Part shown: positions 33,458-40,556 of the stretch, piece by piece
Numbering within the stretch: the stretch's first letter is position 1
Layout: each line of letters begins with the position of its first letter
Assembly (NCBI GenBank): GCA_023664385.1
Contig: JAMPFU010000029.1
Location: 1-40,556, forward strand
Source of the DNA: Clostridium sp.
GTDB lineage: Bacteria > Bacillota > Clostridia > Lachnospirales > Lachnospiraceae
Direction of reading: 5' to 3'
DNA: 40,556 nt
The notes under the pieces: generated by a model
What the model was told of the DNA's origin: nothing
Databases searched by the model: none
Seen by the model: only the letters and a program-made list of their open reading frames with translations
Program-made: the position numbers and the translations under genes

Positions 33458-33486
33458 TTTACAGAAAAAGCAAAAAAAGTTATAAT
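33458..33486 (+). promoter_or_regulatory. Promoter of the 900-residue surface protein (cassette copy 1)
   Basis: TTTACA (33458-33463), 17 bases, TATAAT (33481-33486), starting directly in the tail of the terminator. The same layout recurs at 36303-36331. Confidence 0.8.
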
Positions 33487-33528
33487 ATTGGTATTGGTTT
33501 TATAAAATGCAGGATGGGGGTAAAAAAT

Positions 33529-36231
33529 ATGAAAAGAATAATATCAATGATTGTGATTGCAACAATGATTCTTGGACTTGCACCATGCAGTGTAAGAGCT
33601 GAGGAAACTACAGAGGAACAGATGCTGGCTGAAACCGAAGCTGTGGCTACAAATACAGATACATATATCATTGATGCAGTTGATGTAAATGCGGACACAG
33701 ATGATGAAGAAGTTATATACGATGACGTTTGGAAAGATGAAATTACGGCTGTATATGAAGGGGACTTAGATGGAGAAATTCCGGCAGGATATTATGCTGA
33801 ATTTGAAGAAGAATTAACGGAAAATAATGAGCTTTTGGAAGATGAACTGACAGTCGGGGCATCAGGGGAAAACAATATTGTTCATGTGGAGAATTATACT
33901 TATGAGATAATCCCACTTCTGCCTCCGTATAATGACTATTTCTATGTTAAAACGGACAATCCTGATCCGAGATATGTCAGATTTGTAGATAAGGAAAGTG
34001 TTTATTATACGGCGGAAGATTATGACAGAAAGTATGGTCCTTGTGCAATAAGACCTTCCGGGGTACGTTTTTCAGATGTTGTATATGAAGACTATGAAAC
34101 CGGCAGGGTAAAGGGTGGTTATATATTTGTAAGACATCATGGATATAATATGGACGGAGGCAGCCTTGTACTGCAGCAGGGGGACAGACCATATTACCGC
34201 AAACAGATATCATCCAATAGTTATTCTGAGACTGTTCCCATATATACAGATACTAAGATTACGGTAAACTGTCCGCCAGTAAAATCATCAATACAGTATT
34301 TAATTGATACTTATACATCTCCAACTGCTGATTTGTTTACTAATTTAGATAGTGTGCAAGGTGCTTTAAATAGTCTGTCATTATACCCAAAGGGTGTGTT
34401 GGATACTTCGAAACCGAATGAATCCAGACCATATCCGTTGCTTGCCGTTTCACCGTATTATGAGCTTGGCTTGAATGCACATTATGATATGTATGAAACC
34501 GGCGATTCTTTGCTGGCATTGGCTGTTCATCCATATGTTCTCCATTCCCTGACATTTCCGGGAACGATGGGGGCTGTTGCCGAGACACTTGAACCGGACT
34601 GTACAGTTGATTCGGGCTCTGTACATTATATGGTAACAGTTGAGTATAATGGTGAAAAACATAGTTATGGAGGAGCGGGCAGTGGTTCAACAGCCGATAT
34701 ATACAGTAGCTGTGTAGAAAAATTATACAAATTTGACGGTTCTGCTGATGATTTTGCCTACAATGCATCGATAGAAAAAATAAGTGAAAAATATTTTGAA
34801 TATCAGACAGCTACAAGTACGGCTATGTCAAAATACATTTCCCAAATTAAGGGTGATGAATTTGATGCCAAAACAAATGGTGGAACATGGCTTCGTGTTG
34901 GGGCTGAGGGATCTTCTATATATGGAAGGACTTATGCTTATGTAACCTCCTATGGACCTGATTGTGGCAGCTTCAGCATTGAAAATACATGGGTGGATGG
35001 AAGATATGTAAGTATATATAACTGTTATACAGATGCATTTGAATTTGGTGACACATATGAATATGGAAAGGACGGAATAATAGACACATCCAAAAGCAAC
35101 ATACTTATAAGGAATATGACGTTTGTGGACAATTCGGGAGCAACAGTTACAAGGGATGTTTACTATAGATATGACAGTGATACGGATACTTGGCGGGCTC
35201 CGAATTCTTATGTAGGACGTAATTGGTATTATTCGAATATGGTGTTGCCGGATTCTATGATTCTGACACGTGATGAAGTCAATCAGATGGTTGCCAGTGG
35301 TGAAATTGGCGGAAAAGTTGACATGCATCCGGCAAGTGGTTTGATTTATGATGGAACGGCTGAACCGGGGACACCGTTTCAGTTAAGTGTCAATTGTCAA
35401 CGGTCATTGCACAAGTTTGCTGAAGAAAAAAATCCATCGAAAAAATTTCTTTATTCTGAGGCAACATGTACGGAACCTGCAAAATATCGGAAAGTATGCA
35501 GTGAGTGCGGAGTATCTACAAACGAATATTATACATACGGAACGGCAAAGGGACATGAAAGTAAACGCACCTTTGTTGGAAGTCAATATTGGGAGGAACG
35601 ATGCAGTGTTTGTAATAAATTGCTTTCTGAGGGAACAATGCAGTTGCCGACAGCAAATGGTGTATATGTAACAAAGATGGACAGAACAGGTATTACGGCA
35701 GGACTTGTAACTCTTGAAAATGATAAATCGCAGTATGAGTATAGCTGGTATGCGTGCAAGGGCTCAACAGGGGATTGGTTTGAGATACAGGGCTGGAAAG
35801 AAGGCTATGAGTGGATTAACTGGACGCCTAAAGAATACGGAGATTATATTATTGTTGGCAAGGTAAGAATAAAGGGTGATGACAGCACAGTTGATACCGG
35901 CTACATAAACATAAGCTACCATCCGCAAATAAAAGGGAAATGCCAAATGCCATACACTGGTGAAGGCGGCGGCTATCTTATAGGTGTGGAGAGCTATGAA
36001 AATCCAAACCAGTCGTATCAATATGAAATGCTTGTGCTTGATTGTACTTTGCTTGCTGAGGGTAAAGATGCATGGATATATACAACAGGAAAATGCCCTG
36101 TTGCAAGCGGAAACGCATTGTGGACGGTATGGCAGCCAAAATATGGATATTATTGGACCTTATTCCGCATTTATGATAAAGATGGAAACCTGTTAGATGA
36201 GGAATGTTATGGGTTTGTGAATGCGTATTAA
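33529..36231 (+). CDS. Large secreted protein of unknown function with shared C-terminal module
   Basis: Encodes 900 residues from the ATG at 33529 (GGATGGGGGT just upstream); the frame stays open back to 33421 through the terminator and promoter, which is not coding. Signal peptide 1-25, then an acidic Thr/Glu/Asp-rich stretch (EETTEEQMLAETEAVATNTD). The centre (about 110-640) is beta-rich and matches no family I recognise. A cysteine-rich stretch (about 640-705) has CTEPAKYRKVCSECG and ERCSVCNK, a zinc-ribbon-like pattern. The shared C-terminal module fills about 707-900 and ends CYGFVNAY. It is monocistronic, bounded by its own promoter and terminator. Adhesin or structural surface protein is a guess. 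Confidence 0.75.
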   Translation: MKRIISMIVIATMILGLAPCSVRAEETTEEQMLAETEAVATNTDTYIIDAVDVNADTDDEEVIYDDVWKDEITAVYEGDLDGEIPAGYYAEFEEELTENNELLEDELTVGASGENNIVHVENYTYEIIPLLPPYNDYFYVKTDNPDPRYVRFVDKESVYYTAEDYDRKYGPCAIRPSGVRFSDVVYEDYETGRVKGGYIFVRHHGYNMDGGSLVLQQGDRPYYRKQISSNSYSETVPIYTDTKITVNCPPVKSSIQYLIDTYTSPTADLFTNLDSVQGALNSLSLYPKGVLDTSKPNESRPYPLLAVSPYYELGLNAHYDMYETGDSLLALAVHPYVLHSLTFPGTMGAVAETLEPDCTVDSGSVHYMVTVEYNGEKHSYGGAGSGSTADIYSSCVEKLYKFDGSADDFAYNASIEKISEKYFEYQTATSTAMSKYISQIKGDEFDAKTNGGTWLRVGAEGSSIYGRTYAYVTSYGPDCGSFSIENTWVDGRYVSIYNCYTDAFEFGDTYEYGKDGIIDTSKSNILIRNMTFVDNSGATVTRDVYYRYDSDTDTWRAPNSYVGRNWYYSNMVLPDSMILTRDEVNQMVASGEIGGKVDMHPASGLIYDGTAEPGTPFQLSVNCQRSLHKFAEEKNPSKKFLYSEATCTEPAKYRKVCSECGVSTNEYYTYGTAKGHESKRTFVGSQYWEERCSVCNKLLSEGTMQLPTANGVYVTKMDRTGITAGLVTLENDKSQYEYSWYACKGSTGDWFEIQGWKEGYEWINWTPKEYGDYIIVGKVRIKGDDSTVDTGYINISYHPQIKGKCQMPYTGEGGGYLIGVESYENPNQSYQYEMLVLDCTLLAEGKDAWIYTTGKCPVASGNALWTVWQPKYGYYWTLFRIYDKDGNLLDEECYGFVNAY

Positions 36232-36245
36232 GTTAGTATAAAAAG

Positions 36246-36303
36246 AAAAGCCTTTTGAATGGACAAAAAATATTTTGTTGTTGTTGTTCGAAAGGCTTTT
36301 TGT
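36246..36303 (+). terminator. Terminator (copy 2 of the duplicated cassette)
   Basis: AAAAGCCTTTTGAA (36246-36259) pairs with TTCGAAAGGCTTTT (36287-36300), with one wobble pair and an expanded GTT repeat (GTTGTTGTTGTT) in the loop compared with copy 1. Confidence 0.88.
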
Positions 36304-36331
36304 TTACAGAAAACGTAAAAAAAGATATAAT
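36303..36331 (+). promoter_or_regulatory. Promoter of the acyltransferase-CAP genes (cassette copy 2)
   Basis: TTTACA (36303-36308), 17 bases, TATAAT (36326-36331), same layout as copy 1. Confidence 0.8.
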
Positions 36332-36367
36332 ATATATTAGTTTTATAAAATACGATAAGGTGGAAAT

Positions 36368-37375
36368 ATGAAAAGAGAGAGACTTTTTTATTTAGATTTT
36401 ATAAGGGCTATTGCTACGGTAGCAATTGTACTTACACATTACAATGCATTGTTTTTTTATAATGTGTACCCGCAGGCACCTGAAAAGGTAGTGATTACGG
36501 CAAGGGTAGCCAACATCTATATAGGAGATTTTGGAGTTTCTCTTTTTTTAATTATTTCAGGAGCATCCTTAATGTATGTTTATGAGGAAAAATGTGAGCT
36601 TAAAAAATTTTATAAAAAAAGATTTTTAAATATTTTTCCGATGTTTTGGCTGGCATATGGTATCTGTTTCCTGTATAATTTTTATACGGCAGGAATTCCG
36701 GCGGGGATTCCGAAGAAAAATATTATTTTTTCAATATTGGGAATTGATATGTGGCTTATGAATTTTTCTGTGCCTACGTTCGCAATTGTGGCAGAATGGT
36801 TTTTAGGGCTAATTATTATCATATATGTTGTGTTTCCGATACTCAGGCGGCTTGTAAATGAGCATCCTGTAGTATTGGGTATTGTTATAGCTGTAATGTA
36901 TGTCCTGTCCATATGGAAAGTAAGTTCAACGGTTGTGCTTTTTGCAAGACTTCCGGAATTTTTGTTTGGAATGTACTTTGTTAAATATATTAAAAAGATT
37001 AATTGGAAATGGATCATTCCATCGCTTGCAATCATTGGGCTTAATACGGTAATCGCACCAGGGTTTAATAGCATTGTGCAGACTACGTATATAGGGACAT
37101 GCTCTTTTATTGTTTTGGTATGGATTTCATATTTTGTAAAATGGACATGGATAAAAAATGTATGCAGAAAAATAGGTAAGTATTCTTATGCATGTTTTAT
37201 CATTCATCACTATGTTATTTACAAGATTGCTGCAAAAGTTAATCTGAATGATATAACGGTGACACAAAGCTACCTGCTGTTTATGTGGGTATGTGTTGTT
37301 GTGTCTGCTGCAACATGGCTTTTGTACCATTGCCATGATAAAATTATGAAAATGCTTACGGAACGTGAAAATTAA
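36368..37375 (+). CDS. Acyltransferase-3 family membrane protein
   Basis: A 335-residue polytopic membrane protein with about ten hydrophobic segments. The N-terminal YLDFIRAIATVAIVLTHYNA, with the catalytic-type histidine, and FGVSLFLIISGASLMYVYEE followed by FYKKRFLNIFPMFWLA are hallmarks of acyltransferase 3 (PF01757), whose members O-acetylate or otherwise acylate peptidoglycan and exported glycans (OatA, OafA, WecH types). There is no C-terminal SGNH domain, so another protein would have to finish an OatA-type reaction. Its place in the surface region suggests it acylates the wall or the exported glycan. The CAP gene starts 47 bases downstream. Confidence 0.88.
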   Translation: MKRERLFYLDFIRAIATVAIVLTHYNALFFYNVYPQAPEKVVITARVANIYIGDFGVSLFLIISGASLMYVYEEKCELKKFYKKRFLNIFPMFWLAYGICFLYNFYTAGIPAGIPKKNIIFSILGIDMWLMNFSVPTFAIVAEWFLGLIIIIYVVFPILRRLVNEHPVVLGIVIAVMYVLSIWKVSSTVVLFARLPEFLFGMYFVKYIKKINWKWIIPSLAIIGLNTVIAPGFNSIVQTTYIGTCSFIVLVWISYFVKWTWIKNVCRKIGKYSYACFIIHHYVIYKIAAKVNLNDITVTQSYLLFMWVCVVVSAATWLLYHCHDKIMKMLTEREN

Positions 37376-37422
37376 TTAATATATAATTTATTTGCAAAAA
37401 ATATAGGAAGGAGTGGTATTGG

Positions 37423-38718
37423 ATGAGAAAAAATTTAAAAAAGAGGGTATGTGCGCTTACTGTAGGGGCAATGCTTGGATTTGGACTTTTTAATCCGGTT
37501 TTCCTGAAACCTGGAGTAAGGGCTGCAGGACAGGACAGTACGGAAACCGAAGAATGGGAGGTTACGACTACTAAGAGTGAGACTTCCACTGAGCAAAATA
37601 TCGGTGAGGCAGCAGATAGGGAACATGAAGAAAATCCAGAGCTCTTTGTTGATGAAACAGAGCTTGCAGGCGTAGGAACACAGGCTGTATCGGGGACAAA
37701 GGATTATGCACAGGCGTATGAGGTGCTTGGAATTGTAAATCAAAGAAGAGCAGAGGAAGGTCTGTCTCCGCTTGTGATGGACAGAAGGTTGACAGAGGCA
37801 GCCATGACAAGGGCGGCAGAAATTGTTGTTAGCTTCAGCCATACGAGACCATGTGGTTTAGATTGCTTTTCTGTTTCACAGAGTGCATATGGTGAAAATA
37901 TAGCATATGGCTATCAATCTTCGGCTGCTGTTATGAACGCATGGATGAATTCAACAGGACATAGAAATAATATTATGAAACCCGGATATGAATCAGTCGG
38001 AATAGGATGCTTTTATCACAATGGAGTATATTACTGGGTACAGCTTTTTGGCTATGATGCTATTGAGACATCTGGTATTCCTGAAAATAAAAATGTCACA
38101 ATAGACGTTGTTGTTGATGCAGCAAACTATGAGCTTAAAGCGAATGACATAATTGTTATGGAAAGCGACCCGAGATATGGTTTTATCATGTTTTTGCAGA
38201 CAAATGCCGTTGATACGGAAAGTATGGAATATAGTTGGTATGCAAGCAATAATAATGGGGAAACTTGGATGACGCTCTCCGATTGGGAAAAGGGCGCAGA
38301 TGGTATTATAGCTATCCCTTCCCAATATGGGGATTATGTAATTGTTGGAAAAGCAAGAAAAGCTGGTGATAATTCTACAGTAGTGCAGTATGCAACAACC
38401 TATGGTTATCATCCTGCCATAAAAGGAATTTGTCAGATGCCATATACCGGTGAAGGTGGAGGCTACCTGATAGGAATTGAAAGCTACGACAATCCTAATC
38501 ATGCTTACCGCTATGAAATGCTTATTCTTGACTGTACCCTTCTTGCACAGGGAAAGGATGCATGGATCTATACGACAGGACAATGTTATGCTCCGGACAC
38601 GTGTCTTTGGACAATTTGGCAGCCGCTATATGGATATTATTGGACATTGTTCCGCATATATGACGAAAATGGTAAATTAATTGACGAGCAGTGCTTCGGC
38701 TTTGAAAATATATGCTGA
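37423..38718 (+). CDS. Secreted CAP-domain protein with shared C-terminal module
   Basis: Encodes 431 residues; GGAAGGAG before the ATG. N-terminal signal peptide (residues 1-28, ending VRAAG), then an acidic linker. A classical CAP/SCP domain (PF00188, about 100-210) has VLGIVNQRRAEEGLSPLVMD, FSHTRP, YGENIAYGYQSSAAVMNAWM and STGHRNNIMKPGYESVGIGC with the conserved histidines. The shared C-terminal module fills about 235-431 and ends in CFGFENIC, the only complete copy with an extra terminal cysteine. CAP proteins bind lipids or glycans or act in wall biology; the specific role is unknown. Confidence 0.9.
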   Translation: MRKNLKKRVCALTVGAMLGFGLFNPVFLKPGVRAAGQDSTETEEWEVTTTKSETSTEQNIGEAADREHEENPELFVDETELAGVGTQAVSGTKDYAQAYEVLGIVNQRRAEEGLSPLVMDRRLTEAAMTRAAEIVVSFSHTRPCGLDCFSVSQSAYGENIAYGYQSSAAVMNAWMNSTGHRNNIMKPGYESVGIGCFYHNGVYYWVQLFGYDAIETSGIPENKNVTIDVVVDAANYELKANDIIVMESDPRYGFIMFLQTNAVDTESMEYSWYASNNNGETWMTLSDWEKGADGIIAIPSQYGDYVIVGKARKAGDNSTVVQYATTYGYHPAIKGICQMPYTGEGGGYLIGIESYDNPNHAYRYEMLILDCTLLAQGKDAWIYTTGQCYAPDTCLWTIWQPLYGYYWTLFRIYDENGKLIDEQCFGFENIC

Positions 38719-38744
38719 CGATTCTATAAGAGGGGGAAGGCGAT

Positions 38745-40556
38745 ATGAGAACAAGGTTTATTTCAATGGGGCTGACAATTGTTATGTCAATAGGTATATT
38801 TGGTATGAATGTCAATGCAGAAGAAATGACTGTATTGGAGCAGACACCTACTGATGCTTATGAGGAGGAGTTTGAAGACTGTGAGGCAGATGTAATTGTT
38901 TATGATTTGAATCAGATGGATACGTTCAAAAACAGAACGCTTGAACAAATTGCAGATAAGTATTGGGAGGCTCAAAATGCCGGTTCTTCATATGTAAGTA
39001 ATGAGAGTGCAACATACTATAAGGTTAAACCTTCGTTTGAAGCCCCATATGAGCCGGGGGTTCTGCATGAGGATACTCTTGCGGTAATGACTGGAATGAC
39101 AAATTTTTATCGCTGGCTTGTTGGGGTCAAACCAGTTACATCGTATAACGATGCAGAGCTTCAGGCAGGTGCATTTGTGAGGAATTTCAGCCCCGGACAT
39201 ACGGTGGATAATTCCCAAAAACCTGCTGATATGTCAGATGAGCTATGGAATATGGGGGCTGACGCCTCTCATAGCATTTTGGCTTATGGGACTACACCGT
39301 ATGGAGCAATTTACGCATGGATGAATGAAGGTTATTCTTTAAGGAAAAAAGAATGGGATTGGGGTTGGAACTCAATCGCTCATAGAACTGCAATTATATC
39401 GGAGCGGCATTCGAAAATTGGCTTTGGTTATTCCGACGGTGTTAGTATAGGTTGTGTGTTAGCTGCAAAAAATGATAACTCTTATGAGGGATTTGCGGCA
39501 TACCCATGTCCGGGGGCTATGCCTAATGATTTGATACGACCGAGTACGGCTGCATGGAGTTTTGAGTATGGCAGTTCTAATGTTTCTGTTTCTGATGAAA
39601 GTAAAGTAGAGATTAGAATTACTAATTTGGATACAGGAAAGACATGGATAAGAAATAAGTATACAGAACCGCTTGATGCAGATAATGACATGCAATTTTA
39701 TTCGGGGTATATGTGTTTTGTGCAACCCGATGATTACAATAAGGAAAACAATCGATATGAGAGCTCATATGAGGTTGTTATTTCAGGAATGAAGGATTGG
39801 ACTACCGGCAAGGAAGCACAAATTAAGTATCGTGTGGATTTTATGGATGTAAAAGTGTATGGCGCATCGGAGGTTACTGGTATGGCCATGCCTTACAGCA
39901 GCTATATAATAAACGATGAAAGTGCGCTCGGTCAGGAGCACACATTGAAAAAGCTGCAGACTACACTTCCTAAGGAGGTTGTTTTTGAAGTTGAAAATGG
40001 CTGTACATATAAGGTCCCTGTTAGTGGTGAATGGGTATTGGATGAAGCAAATCAATGTTGGACAAATAGTGTAGATGAGTCGAGCCTGCCAAACAGAATT
40101 ACAGATCCAAATGGTGTCCTAAAAAAAATATCATTTAATTATACATTCTCAATCCACCCAACTTGGTTGGGCATTGCAGATAGGAATCCGTATGTGGGGA
40201 CATCAGGAACGATGACTGCAAGTTTATTCCGAGATGCAAATCATAGCAAAATATTTCAAATAAAGCAGAATGAATACGGACAGCATAATGCAATAGAACG
40301 TTGTGATTCGGATACGTACGCAGATTTAAAGAAAGAGACAGGATATGGTGGCATTACGCATTACTATACGTTTAAATCATTTGAAAAAAGTGATACCGGA
40401 GAATATGTAGGTGTTTTTTATAATGATAAGGTAAAGAATGGTGCTGCGTATGTTCCCTTTGGCACAATTAATTTAAATGTAACTGTAGAAGGTGCATCGC
40501 CGAATGCGACGGGTATATACACCGCAAAAAGCGACTACACGGGAGAAACGCTCGGA
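38745..40556 (+). CDS. Secreted divergent CAP-like protein, cut by window end
   Basis: Open from the ATG at 38745 (AGGGGGAAGG upstream) to the last base, 604 codons without stop. Signal peptide 1-25 (ending VNA-EE), acidic linker, then a divergent CAP-like domain (about 60-265): TNFYRWLVGVKPVTSYNDAE, ASHSILAYGTTPYGAIYAWM, then IAHRTAIISERHSKIGFGYS, which keeps the paired-histidine pattern. A beta-rich middle follows. The last visible residues, NATGIYTAKSDYTGETLG, match the opening of the shared C-terminal module in neighbours (NGVYVTKMDRTGITAG), so the module very likely continues past the window. It is 26 bases after the CAP gene and probably co-transcribed. Confidence 0.8.
   Translation, partial: MRTRFISMGLTIVMSIGIFGMNVNAEEMTVLEQTPTDAYEEEFEDCEADVIVYDLNQMDTFKNRTLEQIADKYWEAQNAGSSYVSNESATYYKVKPSFEAPYEPGVLHEDTLAVMTGMTNFYRWLVGVKPVTSYNDAELQAGAFVRNFSPGHTVDNSQKPADMSDELWNMGADASHSILAYGTTPYGAIYAWMNEGYSLRKKEWDWGWNSIAHRTAIISERHSKIGFGYSDGVSIGCVLAAKNDNSYEGFAAYPCPGAMPNDLIRPSTAAWSFEYGSSNVSVSDESKVEIRITNLDTGKTWIRNKYTEPLDADNDMQFYSGYMCFVQPDDYNKENNRYESSYEVVISGMKDWTTGKEAQIKYRVDFMDVKVYGASEVTGMAMPYSSYIINDESALGQEHTLKKLQTTLPKEVVFEVENGCTYKVPVSGEWVLDEANQCWTNSVDESSLPNRITDPNGVLKKISFNYTFSIHPTWLGIADRNPYVGTSGTMTASLFRDANHSKIFQIKQNEYGQHNAIERCDSDTYADLKKETGYGGITHYYTFKSFEKSDTGEYVGVFYNDKVKNGAAYVPFGTINLNVTVEGASPNATGIYTAKSDYTGETLG

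Noticed and set aside
33421-33528. N-terminal extension of the 900-residue surface protein
   Set aside because: The open frame covers the terminator stem and the TTTACA-TATAAT promoter; the good ribosome binding site and signal peptide start at the ATG at 33529.
37993-38583. 196-codon minus-strand open frame
   Set aside because: It is a shadow of the CAP gene and of its conserved C-terminal module; similar antisense frames recur wherever the module is encoded, as expected from its codon pattern.

Overview
The window looks like chromosome from a low-GC Gram-positive anaerobe, most likely a Lachnospiraceae-type Clostridia. The reasons are strong GGAGG ribosome binding sites with frequent TTG/GTG starts, the rpsF-ssb-rpsR order, a DapF plus LL-diaminopimelate aminotransferase (DapL) pair, LXG/DUF4176 type VII secretion genes, and many secreted proteins with Ig-like, GBS_Bsp-like, CAP and papain-fold domains. 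The species cannot be fixed from sequence reading alone.

Layout. (1) 1-5543: the right-hand remnant of a type VII secretion (ESX/Ess) locus. A transposase fragment is fused to the last third of EssC exactly at a Walker A motif. It is followed by a small membrane protein, two small helical WXG/Lap-like proteins, an LXG protein and a DUF4176 protein, closed by a bidirectional terminator and a convergent membrane protein gene. (2) 5544-9442: an insertion-sequence graveyard. It holds a decayed IS1182-like element with clear ends (5570-6914), an IS1634-type remnant, and a decayed IS30-like element (7866-9429) with terminal inverted repeats, 13-bp flanking repeats and a striking 20-bp-period array at one end. 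(3) 9443-13864: housekeeping genes rpsF-ssb-rpsR behind a good promoter and structured leader, then a ~530-bp near-perfectly symmetrical inverted repeat, then dapF-dapL. (4) 13888-15710: a self-contained three-gene unit headed by a RelA/SpoT-type alarmone synthetase, with its own promoter and terminator. (5) 15770-40556 (open at the end): a large cell-surface region.

The cell-surface region is the most interesting part. Six secreted proteins, the last cut by the window end, have unrelated catalytic or other N-terminal parts: papain-like peptidase, transglutaminase-like, GH9 cellulase, a large unknown, and two CAP proteins. They share one ~195-residue C-terminal module that shows no LPXTG, SLH or choline-binding signature. 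The five complete copies keep three cysteines and a W-x-P-x-YG-Y core. Between the first and second carriers lies a compact polysaccharide export and synthesis operon: Wzm, a nucleotide-sugar epimerase, Wzt with a C-terminal extension, a methyltransferase, a kinase-fold-like coiled-coil protein and a two-domain RgpF-like protein. A two-headed peptidoglycan hydrolase (amidase plus glucosaminidase) and an acyltransferase-3 protein are interleaved. The inferred picture is a surface display system in which the glycan made and exported here is the docking site for the shared C-terminal module. That link is inference; the shared module itself is seen directly.

Two of the intergenic regions in this block carry the same terminator-plus-promoter cassette, so the family may grow by recombination between conserved 3' ends and spacers, swapping N-terminal cargo.
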